Shown here piece by piece: positions 15,904 through 25,700 of a stretch of DNA of 64,000 nt. A program made the position numbers and the translations under genes. Every line of letters begins with the position of its first letter. Within the stretch, counting starts at the first letter, position 1. The DNA is from Gammaproteobacteria bacterium (GTDB taxonomy: Bacteria; Pseudomonadota; Gammaproteobacteria; Pseudomonadales; Ketobacteraceae), in NCBI GenBank assembly GCA_013178375.1, contig JABLXQ010000041.1, positions 1-64,000 of the forward strand, in the 5' to 3' direction. A model generated the notes under the pieces. It did no database searches and had not been told where the DNA came from. It saw only the letters and a program-made list of their open reading frames with translations.

Positions 15904-18273
15904 TCAAGCCGATTCACTGGCGGCTTCCTGTTTGGTTGCGTGGTCGGCACGTTGCGGTCTGCCGCTGGCTGGCGTGGTGCCCTTGCCGAGTTCCGGGTGG
16001 ATGAATTTGCGCATCAGCATCAGCATCGCCGGCAGGAAGAAGGCGTCGAATAGCAGCGCGATAACGATGGTGGCGGACACCATGATGCCCAGCGTGGAAT
16101 TCACCTTGAAATCGGAAAAGGCCAGGATGCCGAAACCGGTGGCCAGCACCACGGTGGTGGTGACCACGGCGGCGCCCACGTGTTCGAACGCAAAGTAAAT
16201 GCCTTGCTCCACGCTGCCGGTGTCCTTGTAGCCGCGCAGGTATTTCGCCAGGAAGTGGATGGTGTCGTCCACCACGATGCCCAGCGTAATGCTGAACACG
16301 ACTGCCACCGCCAGATTCACTTCACCGATCAGCGCGCCCCATATGCCCAGCATCATGGCGGCGGGGAAGGCATTGGGCAGCAGGCTCAGAATGCCCAGCT
16401 TCCATGATCCCAGCGCGAACACCAGACTGAGCGAGATCAGCACGGTGGCGATGATGGTGCCCTTGATCATGCTTTTGATATTGCGCTGACCGATGGTGGC
16501 AAACATGATCGACGGGCTGGCACCCGGCGTCACCAGCTCCGGTGCATTCTGCTGCAGCCAGCCTTGCGCCCGTTCTTCCAGTGCCAGGATCTCTTTCGCC
16601 CGCACGCCCTTGATGCTCACGGTCAGGCGCAAAGCCGACTTGTTCACGTTGACCTGATTGTTGAGATCCATGCCGAATGGCAGCGACATTTCGTACAGTA
16701 GCTGGTATTGCGATGCGAGTTCCCGCGATTCTGGCAACCTGTACCAGGCGGGATCGTCGCCGTGCATGTTCTGGTTCAGCCGTTTCAGCGTTTCCGTAAA
16801 GGTGAATACATGGGTGACTTCCGGCTGCTGCCGATACCATTGCGCGAACGCGTCAACTTTCTGCAGGAAGTCCACGTCGCTGATGCCGTTTTCCTCTTTG
16901 CTGTCCAGTGCGTACTCGATCAGGTTGAGGCCGTTCAGGTTGGCCTCGGTAAAGTCCGATCCCTGTCGCACTTCAATGTTTTTGCTGAAATAGCCGAAGT
17001 TGTCGTCGTTGAGGTCGTTGTCGCCGATGAAAATAAAAGTGAAGAGACCCAGGCCGAGGGCGCCGAAAAACAGTTTGCGTGGATGGTGGATGGTGAAGCC
17101 GCCCACGCGGTGAAACAGTGCGGTGCGTTCGGTGTCGATGGACGGCGTGGCGCGGCTGAACCAGATCGCCAGTTGCGGCAGCACGGTGAGCGAAAACAGC
17201 CAGGTGAAGAACACGCCAATGGCGGAAATGGTGCCGAAGGTCTGGAACGGCGGCGAATCGCTGCTGTTCATGCTGAGGAAGCCGATCATCGTGGTGAAAC
17301 TGGTGAGAAATACCGGCGTGAAATTCACGTCCAGCGCGTCGGTCATGGCGGTAACCTTGTCCATGCCCTTGCGCCGCGCCGTCAGGTAATGCGACAGCAG
17401 GTGCACGCAGTCCGCCACCGCCAGTGTCATGATGATGATCGGTGCGACAGTGTTGATGTTATTGAGCTGGATGCCGATCAGTCCGGTCAATCCGATGGTG
17501 ATGACCACGCCGGTGATGATCACGCTGAGGGTGATCATGGTGCTGGCCACCGAGCGCAGCATCAGGCCCACCATCACCAGGATCAGCACGAACATGATGG
17601 GCATCAGGGTTTCGCCGTCGCTGCGGGCCACTTCGTCGAAAGCATAATTCAGCGGCGTAACACCGGTGATGTAGGCATTGAACTGGGGAAATTTCGCCAC
17701 GAATTCATCTCGCAGGGCGCGGCTTTTTTCCATCACCAGCGCGGTCGCAGTGGTTTGGTCTTCCGGCAATCCCAGTTCGATGTTCACTGCGGACACATGG
17801 CCGCTGGTGGAGACCAGCCGGTGCACCAGCAGCGGTTCCTTCAGTGCCTGTTCCTTGCGGCGCGCAATTTCTGCCGGGTCCATCGCTGGCGCGTCGCTGA
17901 ACATGTCTTCCACATAAAGATCATCGCCGTCGACGTAGGTGTGCTGGAAATTGGTGAGGGAATCCACACGCTGGGAATGGGGTAATTGCCAGGCCTGCTC
18001 GGTCAGCCATTCCACCGCTGCAAGGTTATCCGGCGTGAAGCTGTCGTCGTTTTTGGGTTCCAGCACCAGCAGGATGTTGTCGGAGCGCGAGAAGGTGGCC
18101 TGGATGGTTTCATTGGCCACCAGTTGCGGGTTGTCCTTTTCGAAAAAGACGCGGTAGTCGGAGGAGTAATTCAGCAGGCTATAGCCATACAGGCTGACGC
18201 CCAGCATCAGCAGGCTGGCGATGAACAGCGGCAGGCGTTTTTGTACCAGCCAGACAGCGACGGGTGAATACAT
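15904..18273 (-). CDS. MMPL/RND-family lipid or hydrophobe exporter
   Basis: A 789-residue RND-superfamily membrane protein of the MMPL type. It has one transmembrane helix near the N-terminus (LPLFIASLLMLGVSLYGY), a periplasmic loop, a five-helix sterol-sensing-like bundle around 220-400, a second periplasmic domain, and a second bundle to the C-terminus. The charged pair AVADCVHLLSHY and VVDDTIHFLAKY are the proton-relay Asp motifs in each bundle. AAGGA stands 7 nt before ATG 18273. It is adjacent to a divergent-promoter TetR gene on the same strand, so export is probably induced by a hydrophobic ligand. Substrate unknown. Confidence 0.8.
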   Translation of the reverse strand: MYSPVAVWLVQKRLPLFIASLLMLGVSLYGYSLLNYSSDYRVFFEKDNPQLVANETIQATFSRSDNILLVLEPKNDDSFTPDNLAAVEWLTEQAWQLPHSQRVDSLTNFQHTYVDGDDLYVEDMFSDAPAMDPAEIARRKEQALKEPLLVHRLVSTSGHVSAVNIELGLPEDQTTATALVMEKSRALRDEFVAKFPQFNAYITGVTPLNYAFDEVARSDGETLMPIMFVLILVMVGLMLRSVASTMITLSVIITGVVITIGLTGLIGIQLNNINTVAPIIIMTLAVADCVHLLSHYLTARRKGMDKVTAMTDALDVNFTPVFLTSFTTMIGFLSMNSSDSPPFQTFGTISAIGVFFTWLFSLTVLPQLAIWFSRATPSIDTERTALFHRVGGFTIHHPRKLFFGALGLGLFTFIFIGDNDLNDDNFGYFSKNIEVRQGSDFTEANLNGLNLIEYALDSKEENGISDVDFLQKVDAFAQWYRQQPEVTHVFTFTETLKRLNQNMHGDDPAWYRLPESRELASQYQLLYEMSLPFGMDLNNQVNVNKSALRLTVSIKGVRAKEILALEERAQGWLQQNAPELVTPGASPSIMFATIGQRNIKSMIKGTIIATVLISLSLVFALGSWKLGILSLLPNAFPAAMMLGIWGALIGEVNLAVAVVFSITLGIVVDDTIHFLAKYLRGYKDTGSVEQGIYFAFEHVGAAVVTTTVVLATGFGILAFSDFKVNSTLGIMVSATIVIALLFDAFFLPAMLMLMRKFIHPELGKGTTPASGRPQRADHATKQEAASESA

Positions 18274-18283
18274 AAGGGCTTCC

Positions 18284-18994
18284 TTACTGCAGTGTTTCCA
18301 TGTGTTTGAGCAAGCGGGCAAACGTTTGCTGGTAGTCGAATTCGGTGCTAAGCGGGCGCCAGCCATAGCCGTCCAGCAGCAGGTTCATCTGGTTGACCAT
18401 GATAATCGGGATGGATGGCAGCTCCAGTGAATCGATCACATCATTGGCCGGCGCCAGTGCCAGCAGGCCGAAGGCCATGGCCCATAGCCCGAAGCAGGCT
18501 TCGTCCAGGCTGGTCGTCGTCGGCAGCGTCAGATCGCCTGCCGCGATGGCGGCGCCAATCACGGATCGCATCACGTCGTGCGCACCCTGGTCCGCGGCGA
18601 TCATGGCTTCCACCCGTTTTTCCGATGCCTTCTGGCGGACATTGTTGGTGCGCACGGCAATGAGGATGTCGAATTCCTCGGGAAAGCGAGTGGTGAACTG
18701 CAGGTAGGCTGTACCGAGCGCCATCATTCTTTCCCGCGAGTTGCCCGGGAAAGTCAGTGCCTTGCTGAAGGCTTCCCCCAGGTGCACCAGGCTTTCGTGG
18801 CAAAGGGCGCAGAGGATGTCTTCCTTGCAGGTGAAATGCTTGTAGACAGTACCTTTGGCATATTCGGTATTGCCCGCGATGCGGTCAATGGTGAACGCCG
18901 CCACGCCATCGCTGCGCAGGATCTGGCGGGCGGCATCGAGGAACAGCTGTTCGCGTTGCAGGAATTCCCGCTGGCGTCGGGTGAGGGTGTTCAT
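18284..18994 (-). CDS. TetR-family regulator of the MMPL exporter
   Basis: A 236-residue TetR protein. RRQREFLQREQLFLDAARQIL then IDRIAGNTEYAKGTVYKHFTCKEDILCAL is the HTH. The C-terminal domain is large and hydrophobic. ATG 18994 (MNTLTRRQ) is preferred over an extended frame to 19066 with an unrelated polar leader. It lies 10 nt before the exporter gene and is first in the operon. A palindrome GTGACG-ATA-CGTCAC is just upstream and is the likely operator. Confidence 0.8.
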   Translation of the reverse strand: MNTLTRRQREFLQREQLFLDAARQILRSDGVAAFTIDRIAGNTEYAKGTVYKHFTCKEDILCALCHESLVHLGEAFSKALTFPGNSRERMMALGTAYLQFTTRFPEEFDILIAVRTNNVRQKASEKRVEAMIAADQGAHDVMRSVIGAAIAAGDLTLPTTTSLDEACFGLWAMAFGLLALAPANDVIDSLELPSIPIIMVNQMNLLLDGYGWRPLSTEFDYQQTFARLLKHMETLQ

Positions 18995-19023
18995 GCTGCG
19001 CTCGTGTGAATGTCCGTCAAAGC

Positions 19024-19038
19024 GTGACGATACGTCAC
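19024..19038. promoter_or_regulatory. Candidate TetR operator GTGACG-ATA-CGTCAC
   Basis: A perfect 6+3+6 inverted repeat 30 bp before the tetR start and 82 bp before the divergent phosphatase start. It could control both directions. Confidence 0.55.
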
Positions 19039-19119
19039 ATTTTGCATCTGGCGGCTTCGTTGTCAATCAGGCATGCTGTGACAGTTACCCCAATTCACCT
19101 GTATCCCCTGGCTAACCAC

Positions 19120-19800
19120 ATGGAAAGTAAACCAATTCTGGAGCGTCTTCATCCGGCCCTGATTCCGTCCCTGGCGGCGTTGCCGGAACATGTGCCGGTG
19201 GCAATCCTGACGCGGCATTCCATCCGCGAAGAGCCCGCCAACCGCTTTGCCACCTATGAAGTACCGCTGACCCCGGAGGGCGTGGCGCTGGCGCAGGCCC
19301 TGGGTGAGTGTCTGCCGCGTCCGGTGTCGCGCCTGTATTCCAGCCCGGTGGGGCGCTGTGTTGCCACCGCAGAGGCCATTGCCGAGGGCGCCGGTGTGCA
19401 GTTGCCGGTGGAAACCCGCTCCACGCTGGTGGAGCCCGGCAGCTACGTGCAGGACATTGCGCAGGTGGGCGGCCTGTTCTTCAAGCTGGGCCCGCTGGGT
19501 TTCGCCAACAAGCATTTGCGCAACGAGGTGCGCGGCGTACTGTCGCCACAACAGGGTGCGTTGCAGATGCTGCAGCACCTGCAGCAGAGTCTGGGTGAAC
19601 CGGGTAGCCTGTCGGTGCATGTCACCCATGACACCATTCTGGCGGCCTTCATTTATTTTCTGCGCGGGCAGTGCGATCTGGACCAGAGCCACTGGCCCTG
19701 GATGATGGAGGGCGCGTTCCTCTGGTTCGACGACGACGTGGCCCACTGGCTGTGGCGCGGAGAGCGGGGCGAAGTTGGCATTTCCCGCCTGCGGGAGTGA
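19120..19800 (+). CDS. Histidine phosphatase-family protein
   Basis: A 226-residue member of the phosphoglycerate-mutase-like histidine phosphatases. LTRHSIRE holds the phospho-acceptor His33 of the RH motif (Ser replaces the usual Gly, LxRHG). RLYSSPVGRCVATAEAIA is the typical second arginine block, and HVTHDTIL supplies the second catalytic histidine. It may dephosphorylate a small metabolite; the substrate is not predictable. A longer frame opens at 19006 but lacks family character, so ATG 19120 is used. Confidence 0.75.
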   Translation: MESKPILERLHPALIPSLAALPEHVPVAILTRHSIREEPANRFATYEVPLTPEGVALAQALGECLPRPVSRLYSSPVGRCVATAEAIAEGAGVQLPVETRSTLVEPGSYVQDIAQVGGLFFKLGPLGFANKHLRNEVRGVLSPQQGALQMLQHLQQSLGEPGSLSVHVTHDTILAAFIYFLRGQCDLDQSHWPWMMEGAFLWFDDDVAHWLWRGERGEVGISRLRE

Positions 19801-19878
19801 ACTGGTCCCTTGCGTTCTTTGCCGTATAATGCGGCACTCTTTCCTGTTTGTTTTTCTGCTCCGGGTCCTGTTTCCGTT

Positions 19879-20796
19879 ATGACAACAGCATTGTCCGTGC
19901 GCGATTTGCGCAAGGTGTATAAATCCGGTTTCGAGGCCCTCAAGGGCATCAGTTTCGATGTGGAAGAAGGCGACTTCATGGCGCTGCTGGGCCCCAATGG
20001 CGCCGGCAAATCCACCACCATCGGCATCATCTGTTCGCTGGTGAATAAAAGCGGTGGCACCGTCAGCGTGTTTGGCGATGACATCGACCGCGATTTTTCC
20101 GCCGCGAAAATGCACCTGGGCATCGTGCCGCAGGAATTCAATTTCAACCAGTTCGAAAAAGTCGGCGACATCCTGAAAGTCCAGGCCGGCTATTTCGGCA
20201 TCGATCCCGCCACCGCTGCCCAGCGCACGGAAAAATACCTGAAGCTGCTGGGGTTGTGGGATAAGCGTGACGAGCGTTCGCGCATGTTGTCCGGTGGCAT
20301 GAAGCGGCGCCTGATGATTGCCCGCGCGCTGGTGCATGAGCCGCGCCTGCTGATTCTGGACGAGCCCACCGCCGGCGTGGATATCGAACTGCGCCGCTCC
20401 ATGTGGGATTTTCTCAAGCAGCTCAACCAGCAGGGCACCACGATCATCCTCACCACCCATTATCTGGAAGAAGCGGAGCACCTTTGCCGCAGCATCGCCA
20501 TCATCGATCATGGTCAGATCATCGAACAGACCACGATGAAAAAATTCCTTTCCAAGCTGGATCGCGAGACCTTCATCCTGGATCTGGGCATTGATCTGAC
20601 GGTGGCACCGGAGATTCCCGGCGTGCAGCTGCGGCTGGTGGACAGTCACACCCTGGAGCTGGAAATTTCCAAAAAGGAATCGCTCAATATGGCCTTCCAG
20701 GCGCTGACTGAGCGCAATATCCCGGTGCTGAGCATGCGCAACAAGGCCAACCGGCTGGAAGAACTTTTTGTCGCCCTCGTGGAAAAGAAGCGTTGA
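19879..20796 (+). CDS. yadG: ABC exporter ATP-binding protein, YadG-like
   Basis: A 305-residue ABC-2 type ATPase. Walker A is GPNGAGKST (38-46), the Q-loop region is VPQEFNFNQF, the signature is LSGGMKRR, Walker B is LLILDEPTAGVD, and the H-loop is TTHYLEEAE. The order and sequence match E. coli YadG, including a short C-terminal domain. It powers the membrane partner encoded 1 nt downstream. The transported substrate is unknown. ATG 19879 follows a 23-codon open extension that looks non-coding. Confidence 0.85.
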   Translation: MTTALSVRDLRKVYKSGFEALKGISFDVEEGDFMALLGPNGAGKSTTIGIICSLVNKSGGTVSVFGDDIDRDFSAAKMHLGIVPQEFNFNQFEKVGDILKVQAGYFGIDPATAAQRTEKYLKLLGLWDKRDERSRMLSGGMKRRLMIARALVHEPRLLILDEPTAGVDIELRRSMWDFLKQLNQQGTTIILTTHYLEEAEHLCRSIAIIDHGQIIEQTTMKKFLSKLDRETFILDLGIDLTVAPEIPGVQLRLVDSHTLELEISKKESLNMAFQALTERNIPVLSMRNKANRLEELFVALVEKKR

Positions 20797-20797
20797 T

Positions 20798-21571
20798 ATG
20801 AAATTGCAACATCAGTGGACCGCGCTGCAAACCATTGTCGTCAAGGAGATCCGCCGCTTCATGCGGATCTGGATTCAGACGCTGTTGCCGCCCGCCATCA
20901 CGGTGGCATTGTATTTCGTGATTTTCGGCGAGCTGATCGGTGCCCGCATTGGTGAGATCGAAGGTTTCACCTACATGCAGTACATAGTGCCGGGGCTGAT
21001 CATGATGTCGGTGATCACCAATGCCTATTCCAACGTGGTGTCGTCGTTTTTCAGCGCCAAGTTCCAGCGCAGCGTGGAGGAGATGCTGGTGTCGCCGCTG
21101 CCGAACCACATCATCATCTGGGGCTTTGTGCTGGGCGGGATTGCGCGGGGTGTGGCAGTGGGATTGATTGTGACGTTGCTGGCGCTGTTCTTCACGCATC
21201 TGCAGGTGCACGATGTGTTCGTGACTTTTTCGATCGTGCTGCTCACTGCCACGCTGTTTTCCCTGGGCGGTCTGATCAATGCCGTGTATGCCGGTTCCTT
21301 CGACGACATCTCCATCGTGCCCACCTTCGTACTGACGCCGCTGACCTATCTGGGCGGCGTGTTCTATTCCGTCAGCATGCTGCCGCCGTTCTGGGAAAAG
21401 GTGTCGCATATCAATCCGATCCTGTTCATGGTGAATGGTTTCCGCTACGGCATCCTCGGTGTGTCGGACATCGATCTGGGCATTGCCTATGGCATGATTG
21501 GTGGGACGGTGGTGGTGCTGTATGTGTGGGCTTACTGGCTGCTGAAAAATGGCGTGGGGATCAGGACCTGA
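20798..21571 (+). CDS. yadH: ABC-2 type permease, YadH-like
   Basis: A 257-residue inner-membrane permease with six predicted helices. IRRFMRIWIQTLLPPAITVALYF, GFTYMQYIVPGLIMMSVITNAYSNV, SFFSAKFQRSVEEMLVSPLP and FDDISIVPTFVLTPLTYLGGVFYS are closely matched by E. coli YadH. It partners with the ATPase encoded just upstream, with a start overlapping the operon spacing by one base. Function of YadGH is not established; export of a lipid or glycan is suspected. Confidence 0.85.
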   Translation: MKLQHQWTALQTIVVKEIRRFMRIWIQTLLPPAITVALYFVIFGELIGARIGEIEGFTYMQYIVPGLIMMSVITNAYSNVVSSFFSAKFQRSVEEMLVSPLPNHIIIWGFVLGGIARGVAVGLIVTLLALFFTHLQVHDVFVTFSIVLLTATLFSLGGLINAVYAGSFDDISIVPTFVLTPLTYLGGVFYSVSMLPPFWEKVSHINPILFMVNGFRYGILGVSDIDLGIAYGMIGGTVVVLYVWAYWLLKNGVGIRT

Positions 21572-21572
21572 T

Positions 21573-22433
21573 ATGAGTGACCCGCTGGATCATGGATCTT
21601 TCAATCATGGCCCTTTGGGGCAGAAGAGCGAGTATCCCGAGATCTATGCACCGCAAGTGCTGCATCCGATTGCGCGGGAGCTGGGCCGGCGCGAGATCGG
21701 GCTGCAAAGCGGCTGGCCGTATCAGGGCGAGGATGTGTGGAACGCCTATGAAATGTCGTGGCTGGCGCCGGGTGGCAAACCGCAGGTAGCGTTGCTGGAA
21801 TTGCGGGTGTCGGCGCAATCGACGTGCATCGTGGAATCCAAATCGCTGAAGTTGTATTTCGGTTCGTTCAACCAGACTGAATTTGCGAATCGCGATGAAG
21901 TGGAAGCTACCATCGCGCGGGATGTGGGGGCGGCGGCGGGCGCGACAGTGCAGGTGACGTTGCTGGCGCTGGATGCGGGGCAGAATCCGCTGGTGGCGCT
22001 GCCGGGCGAATGTATTGACGATGAACCGGTGCAGGTTGTGCGGTTCACGGTTGATCCGGATCTGCTGCAATTGGATGTGTCTGCTGGCGAAACTGTTGTC
22101 AGCGATAAAATAGTCAGCGAAACCCTGCACAGCCATCTGCTGCGGTCCTGCTGCCCGGTGACTGGGCAACCGGACTGGGCCAGCGTTTTCATCCAGTATC
22201 ACGGTGCAAAAATTTCCCGGCCGGCGTTGCTGCGCTACCTGATTTCCTTCCGCAACAATCAGGAATTTCATGAGCAGTGCGTGGAGCGGATTTTCATGGA
22301 TATCCAGCAGCGCTGCCGACCCGAACAATTGACCGTGTACGCGCGCTACACGCGGCGTGGCGGTATTGATATCAATCCGTGGCGTTCCACCGAGCCGGGC
22401 AGTGCGCCGAACTGGCGGCTGGTGCGGCAGTAG
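21573..22433 (+). CDS. queF: NADPH-dependent 7-cyano-7-deazaguanine reductase QueF
   Basis: A 286-residue two-module QueF, the length of the E. coli type. It reduces preQ0 to preQ1 in queuosine synthesis. The substrate-binding ESKSLKLYFGSFNQT lies at 88-102, and RSCCPVTGQPDW (191-202) carries the catalytic cysteine Cys194 and Asp201. VERIFMDIQQRCRPEQLTVYARYTRRGGIDINPWRS is the expected C-terminus. The ATG is 1 nt after the permease stop, so it is co-transcribed with an unrelated ABC exporter. Confidence 0.95.
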   Translation: MSDPLDHGSFNHGPLGQKSEYPEIYAPQVLHPIARELGRREIGLQSGWPYQGEDVWNAYEMSWLAPGGKPQVALLELRVSAQSTCIVESKSLKLYFGSFNQTEFANRDEVEATIARDVGAAAGATVQVTLLALDAGQNPLVALPGECIDDEPVQVVRFTVDPDLLQLDVSAGETVVSDKIVSETLHSHLLRSCCPVTGQPDWASVFIQYHGAKISRPALLRYLISFRNNQEFHEQCVERIFMDIQQRCRPEQLTVYARYTRRGGIDINPWRSTEPGSAPNWRLVRQ

Positions 22434-22759
22434 CGGTTTTCACTTCGCAGCGGGACAGTTGGCGCCGCTGTACCGACGAAGTCCGCGTAGTCAGCAAATG
22501 CCCCGCAATATAGAGCGCCGCTTTGACGGCGAGCATGCCGCTATTGATTTGTAAACCCTCGCCAGGCTACCTTCCTGCACCGATTGACCCATCCACACAA
22601 AATTCATCGTTATATTTCGCGAAATAGTATCGGCCTTTTGTTTGTCCGGTAGCTGTCTACATAAACATGGAACTTGATTGGCTGAATTTGCCAATCTGTG
22701 GTTATCCAAACCAATGGATCATGTTTGGTCAGTGCTGTGGAGATGGAAGGTATTCGCTT
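22434..22759. other. Intergenic region with two palindromes ahead of the RHS gene
   Basis: No gene is seen in these 326 bp. TATTTCGCGAAATA (22613-22626) is a perfect 14-bp palindrome. GATTGGC-tgaattt-GCCAATC (22676-22696) is a 7-bp inverted repeat. Both could be regulator sites for the RHS gene. The DNA is more AT-rich than the queF operon on its left. Confidence 0.5.
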
Positions 22760-25700
22760 ATGAAGATTAAAACGGCTTTGCTATGTCTGGTGTCGATGGC
22801 TTTTTCAAGCGCTACTCATGCGGTTGTACCTGTTGAGTGTGCCGAAGCCTACAAAGAAAATGGAGCTATACCAGGTACACCAGGATGCCCATTCTTGGCT
22901 GCTGCCGCTGATACCAATACGGGCACGCTGCATTGTGTCGCGACGAATTCCGAGATCTATATTCCTGAGTATTGCGGCAATCTACCCGAAGACTCCTGTA
23001 GTGACGCCGGGAGCAAGATTCCCTCCTTTATTGGTAACCCGATCAATATAGCCACCGGACACAAGCTGCAGCGGGTTACTGACTACACGGATTACGCCTT
23101 GGGTGATACCAACTATGCGTTGCAACTGGTTCGGTACTACAACAGCAATACCTCGCTTCCGGGAGGGATGTTTGGAACGGCATGGCGAAGCAATTTTGAT
23201 CGTTCTGTGACGGCATCCGGCAGTACCGCAACGGTGGTAAGGCCCATCGGTGGGACGCAAACTTTCATTTTTCAGAGTGGAAAGTGGACACCCAATAGTT
23301 ACATCGTGGCTAACTTGGTGGAGCAGACGAATGCTGCAGGAGTTCGAACGGGGTGGAAATACATAGCAGATGATTTGACTGTCGAACAGTATGATGCGTC
23401 TGGCACTCTGCTGTCGTTGACCAATCGGCATGGTCGCGTACTCAGCTTGACCTACCAGGCGGGAAAATTATATCGCGTTACTGATACTGCAGGGCGATAT
23501 CTGGAATTTGTATTCGACACTGCATCGGGTGTCGTGCGCTCGGTCGTCGATCCCGCTGGCCAAAAGCATTTATACGATTATGATGCGGTGCAGGCCGGTA
23601 GTACCAGTCGGCCGCGCCTTGCATCCGTCCGTTATCCTGACAAAACACCAGCAGATGATTCTGATAATCCCTTTGTTGCCTACAGATATGGTGAAGACGC
23701 TTATATTGACGAAGCATCTACTGAGATGCTCCCTTATTTTGCGTTTCATCTGACAGGCATAGTGGATGAAAATGGCGATCGTTACGCCAGCTTCGGCTAT
23801 GACGGAGCCGGCCGGGCTACGATGACCGTGCATGGCACTCATAATGAAGACAATACATCCAGCCCCAAAGATAACGCCGACCGGATGGACGTCGTGTATG
23901 ACGTCGCTTACGGGAGTAGATCAACTCAATGGGCTGCCGATTCGTTCAACTCCCATGGCAAACAGACGCATTACGACTTTGAGCTGACCGGCACTCTGCG
24001 GCGGGCAGCTGCAGTCACCGGTGTTGAATCGCCCAATTGTGCAGCCGCCAATTCCTCTAGCACATTCGACTCTAACGGTTTCAGTGACCAACTGACGGAC
24101 TGGAACGGCAATATCACCGATTACAACTTCAATGCTTCTGGTCTGGAAATATCGCGAACTGAAGCATTGGGAAAACCCGAACAGCGCGCGATTGAAACGG
24201 ATTGGTATACGGATTTGCGTTTGCCGGAAGAGATTCGTGAAGAAGGCCATACCGTAGCTTTCACTTACGAAAAAGGCCGGGTCAAAACCCTTGTTGAGAC
24301 CGACACTACAACGCACGCCATCCCCTATGCAACCAACGGACGGACGCGACAATGGAATTACACCTATACCTATCACGACACTGCACAAACGCAGGTGGCG
24401 TCTGTGACGGTCAATGGGCCACGCACTGATGTCAATGATACAGAAGTCTACCGATATGACTCCCGAGGCTGGCTGACCGAGGCCACCAATGCTATGAGTC
24501 AAAGCACCCGCATTCTGGAGTACAACCTGCGGGGTCAGCCAGTTAGGATTCAGGATACCAATGGAGTTGTGGCACGGTTCGACTATCACCCTCGAGGGTG
24601 GCTGGAAAAGCGAACGGTGCAAAGTGCGGCCGGTGACGTGGTGACATCATATTTTTACGATGATGCCGGCCTGTTGACATCCATGAAAGCTCCCAATGGT
24701 GTCACCCTCCTGTACGGATACGATACTGCCCATCGATTGCGCAGCGTGACCAATAATGCAGGTGAAACGCTCAGGCTGACTCTGGATGAATTTGGCAATA
24801 CTTCCCTGCGGGAGGTTCGGGATGCGTCGAGTGCTATCCAGCAGCTGGTGCGAAATGAATTCGATGAACTCGGAAGGCTATGGAAAGCGATAGCACCAGA
24901 GGGGCATGCCAGTTCTATTTATGCCTATGACAATAACAACAATCCGACCCGCGTCGTTAATGCCACTGGTATTCCCAAAACGCACGCTTTCGATGGCCTT
25001 AACCGACTAACCGGTATTGTTGACCGCGAACAAGGCAACATCCAGTACCAATACGATGCCCGCAATAATCTGACAAAAGTTACCGATCAAAATAACCTGG
25101 AAACAGCTTACACAGTGGACGGCTTTGGTTTCGTGATTCAGGAATCCAGTCCGGATCGGGGCACAATCGTGAGGCGGTACGATGCGGCAGGCAACCTGAC
25201 AGAGGAACGATCCGGCCGTAATATCGTGACGGCCTATACCTACGATGCTCTGAATCGGGTCAGAACTATGAGTGTTGCTGGTTTCCCGGCCGACGGTGCC
25301 AGCTATGAGTATGACGAGACAACAACCAATGGGCTGCTCAATAAGGGTATTGGCAAGCTAACCCGTATTACCCAGAATTCTGGCGATGCCCAGTCATTTC
25401 TATACGATGATCGAAGCAATCTGGTGCGGGTGATTAACAAGGTGGGAACCACTACTCAGACTATCCAGTATGGATATAACCTGGGCAGCGCCCTGACCTC
25501 AATCACCTATCCCAGTGGTCGGATTGTCACTTACAACTTGGATAACTTGGGCCGGCCTCGCTCGATCACCACTAATGAAAATGCATCTTCCACGCCCAGC
25601 CTGGTAGTCAGCGATGTGACCTACAAGCCGTTCGGCCCAGTGAGCCATTTCAAGTACGGCAACGATTTGACGCAGCAAAAAACGTACGACGAGCATTACC

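Noticed and set aside
21500-21573. preQ1 riboswitch before queF
   Set aside because: queF begins 1 nt after the permease gene, leaving no room for a leader.
22667-22759. RHS gene starting at the earlier ATG 22667
   Set aside because: The later ATG 22760 starts a clean Sec signal peptide; the 31 residues before it would bury it.
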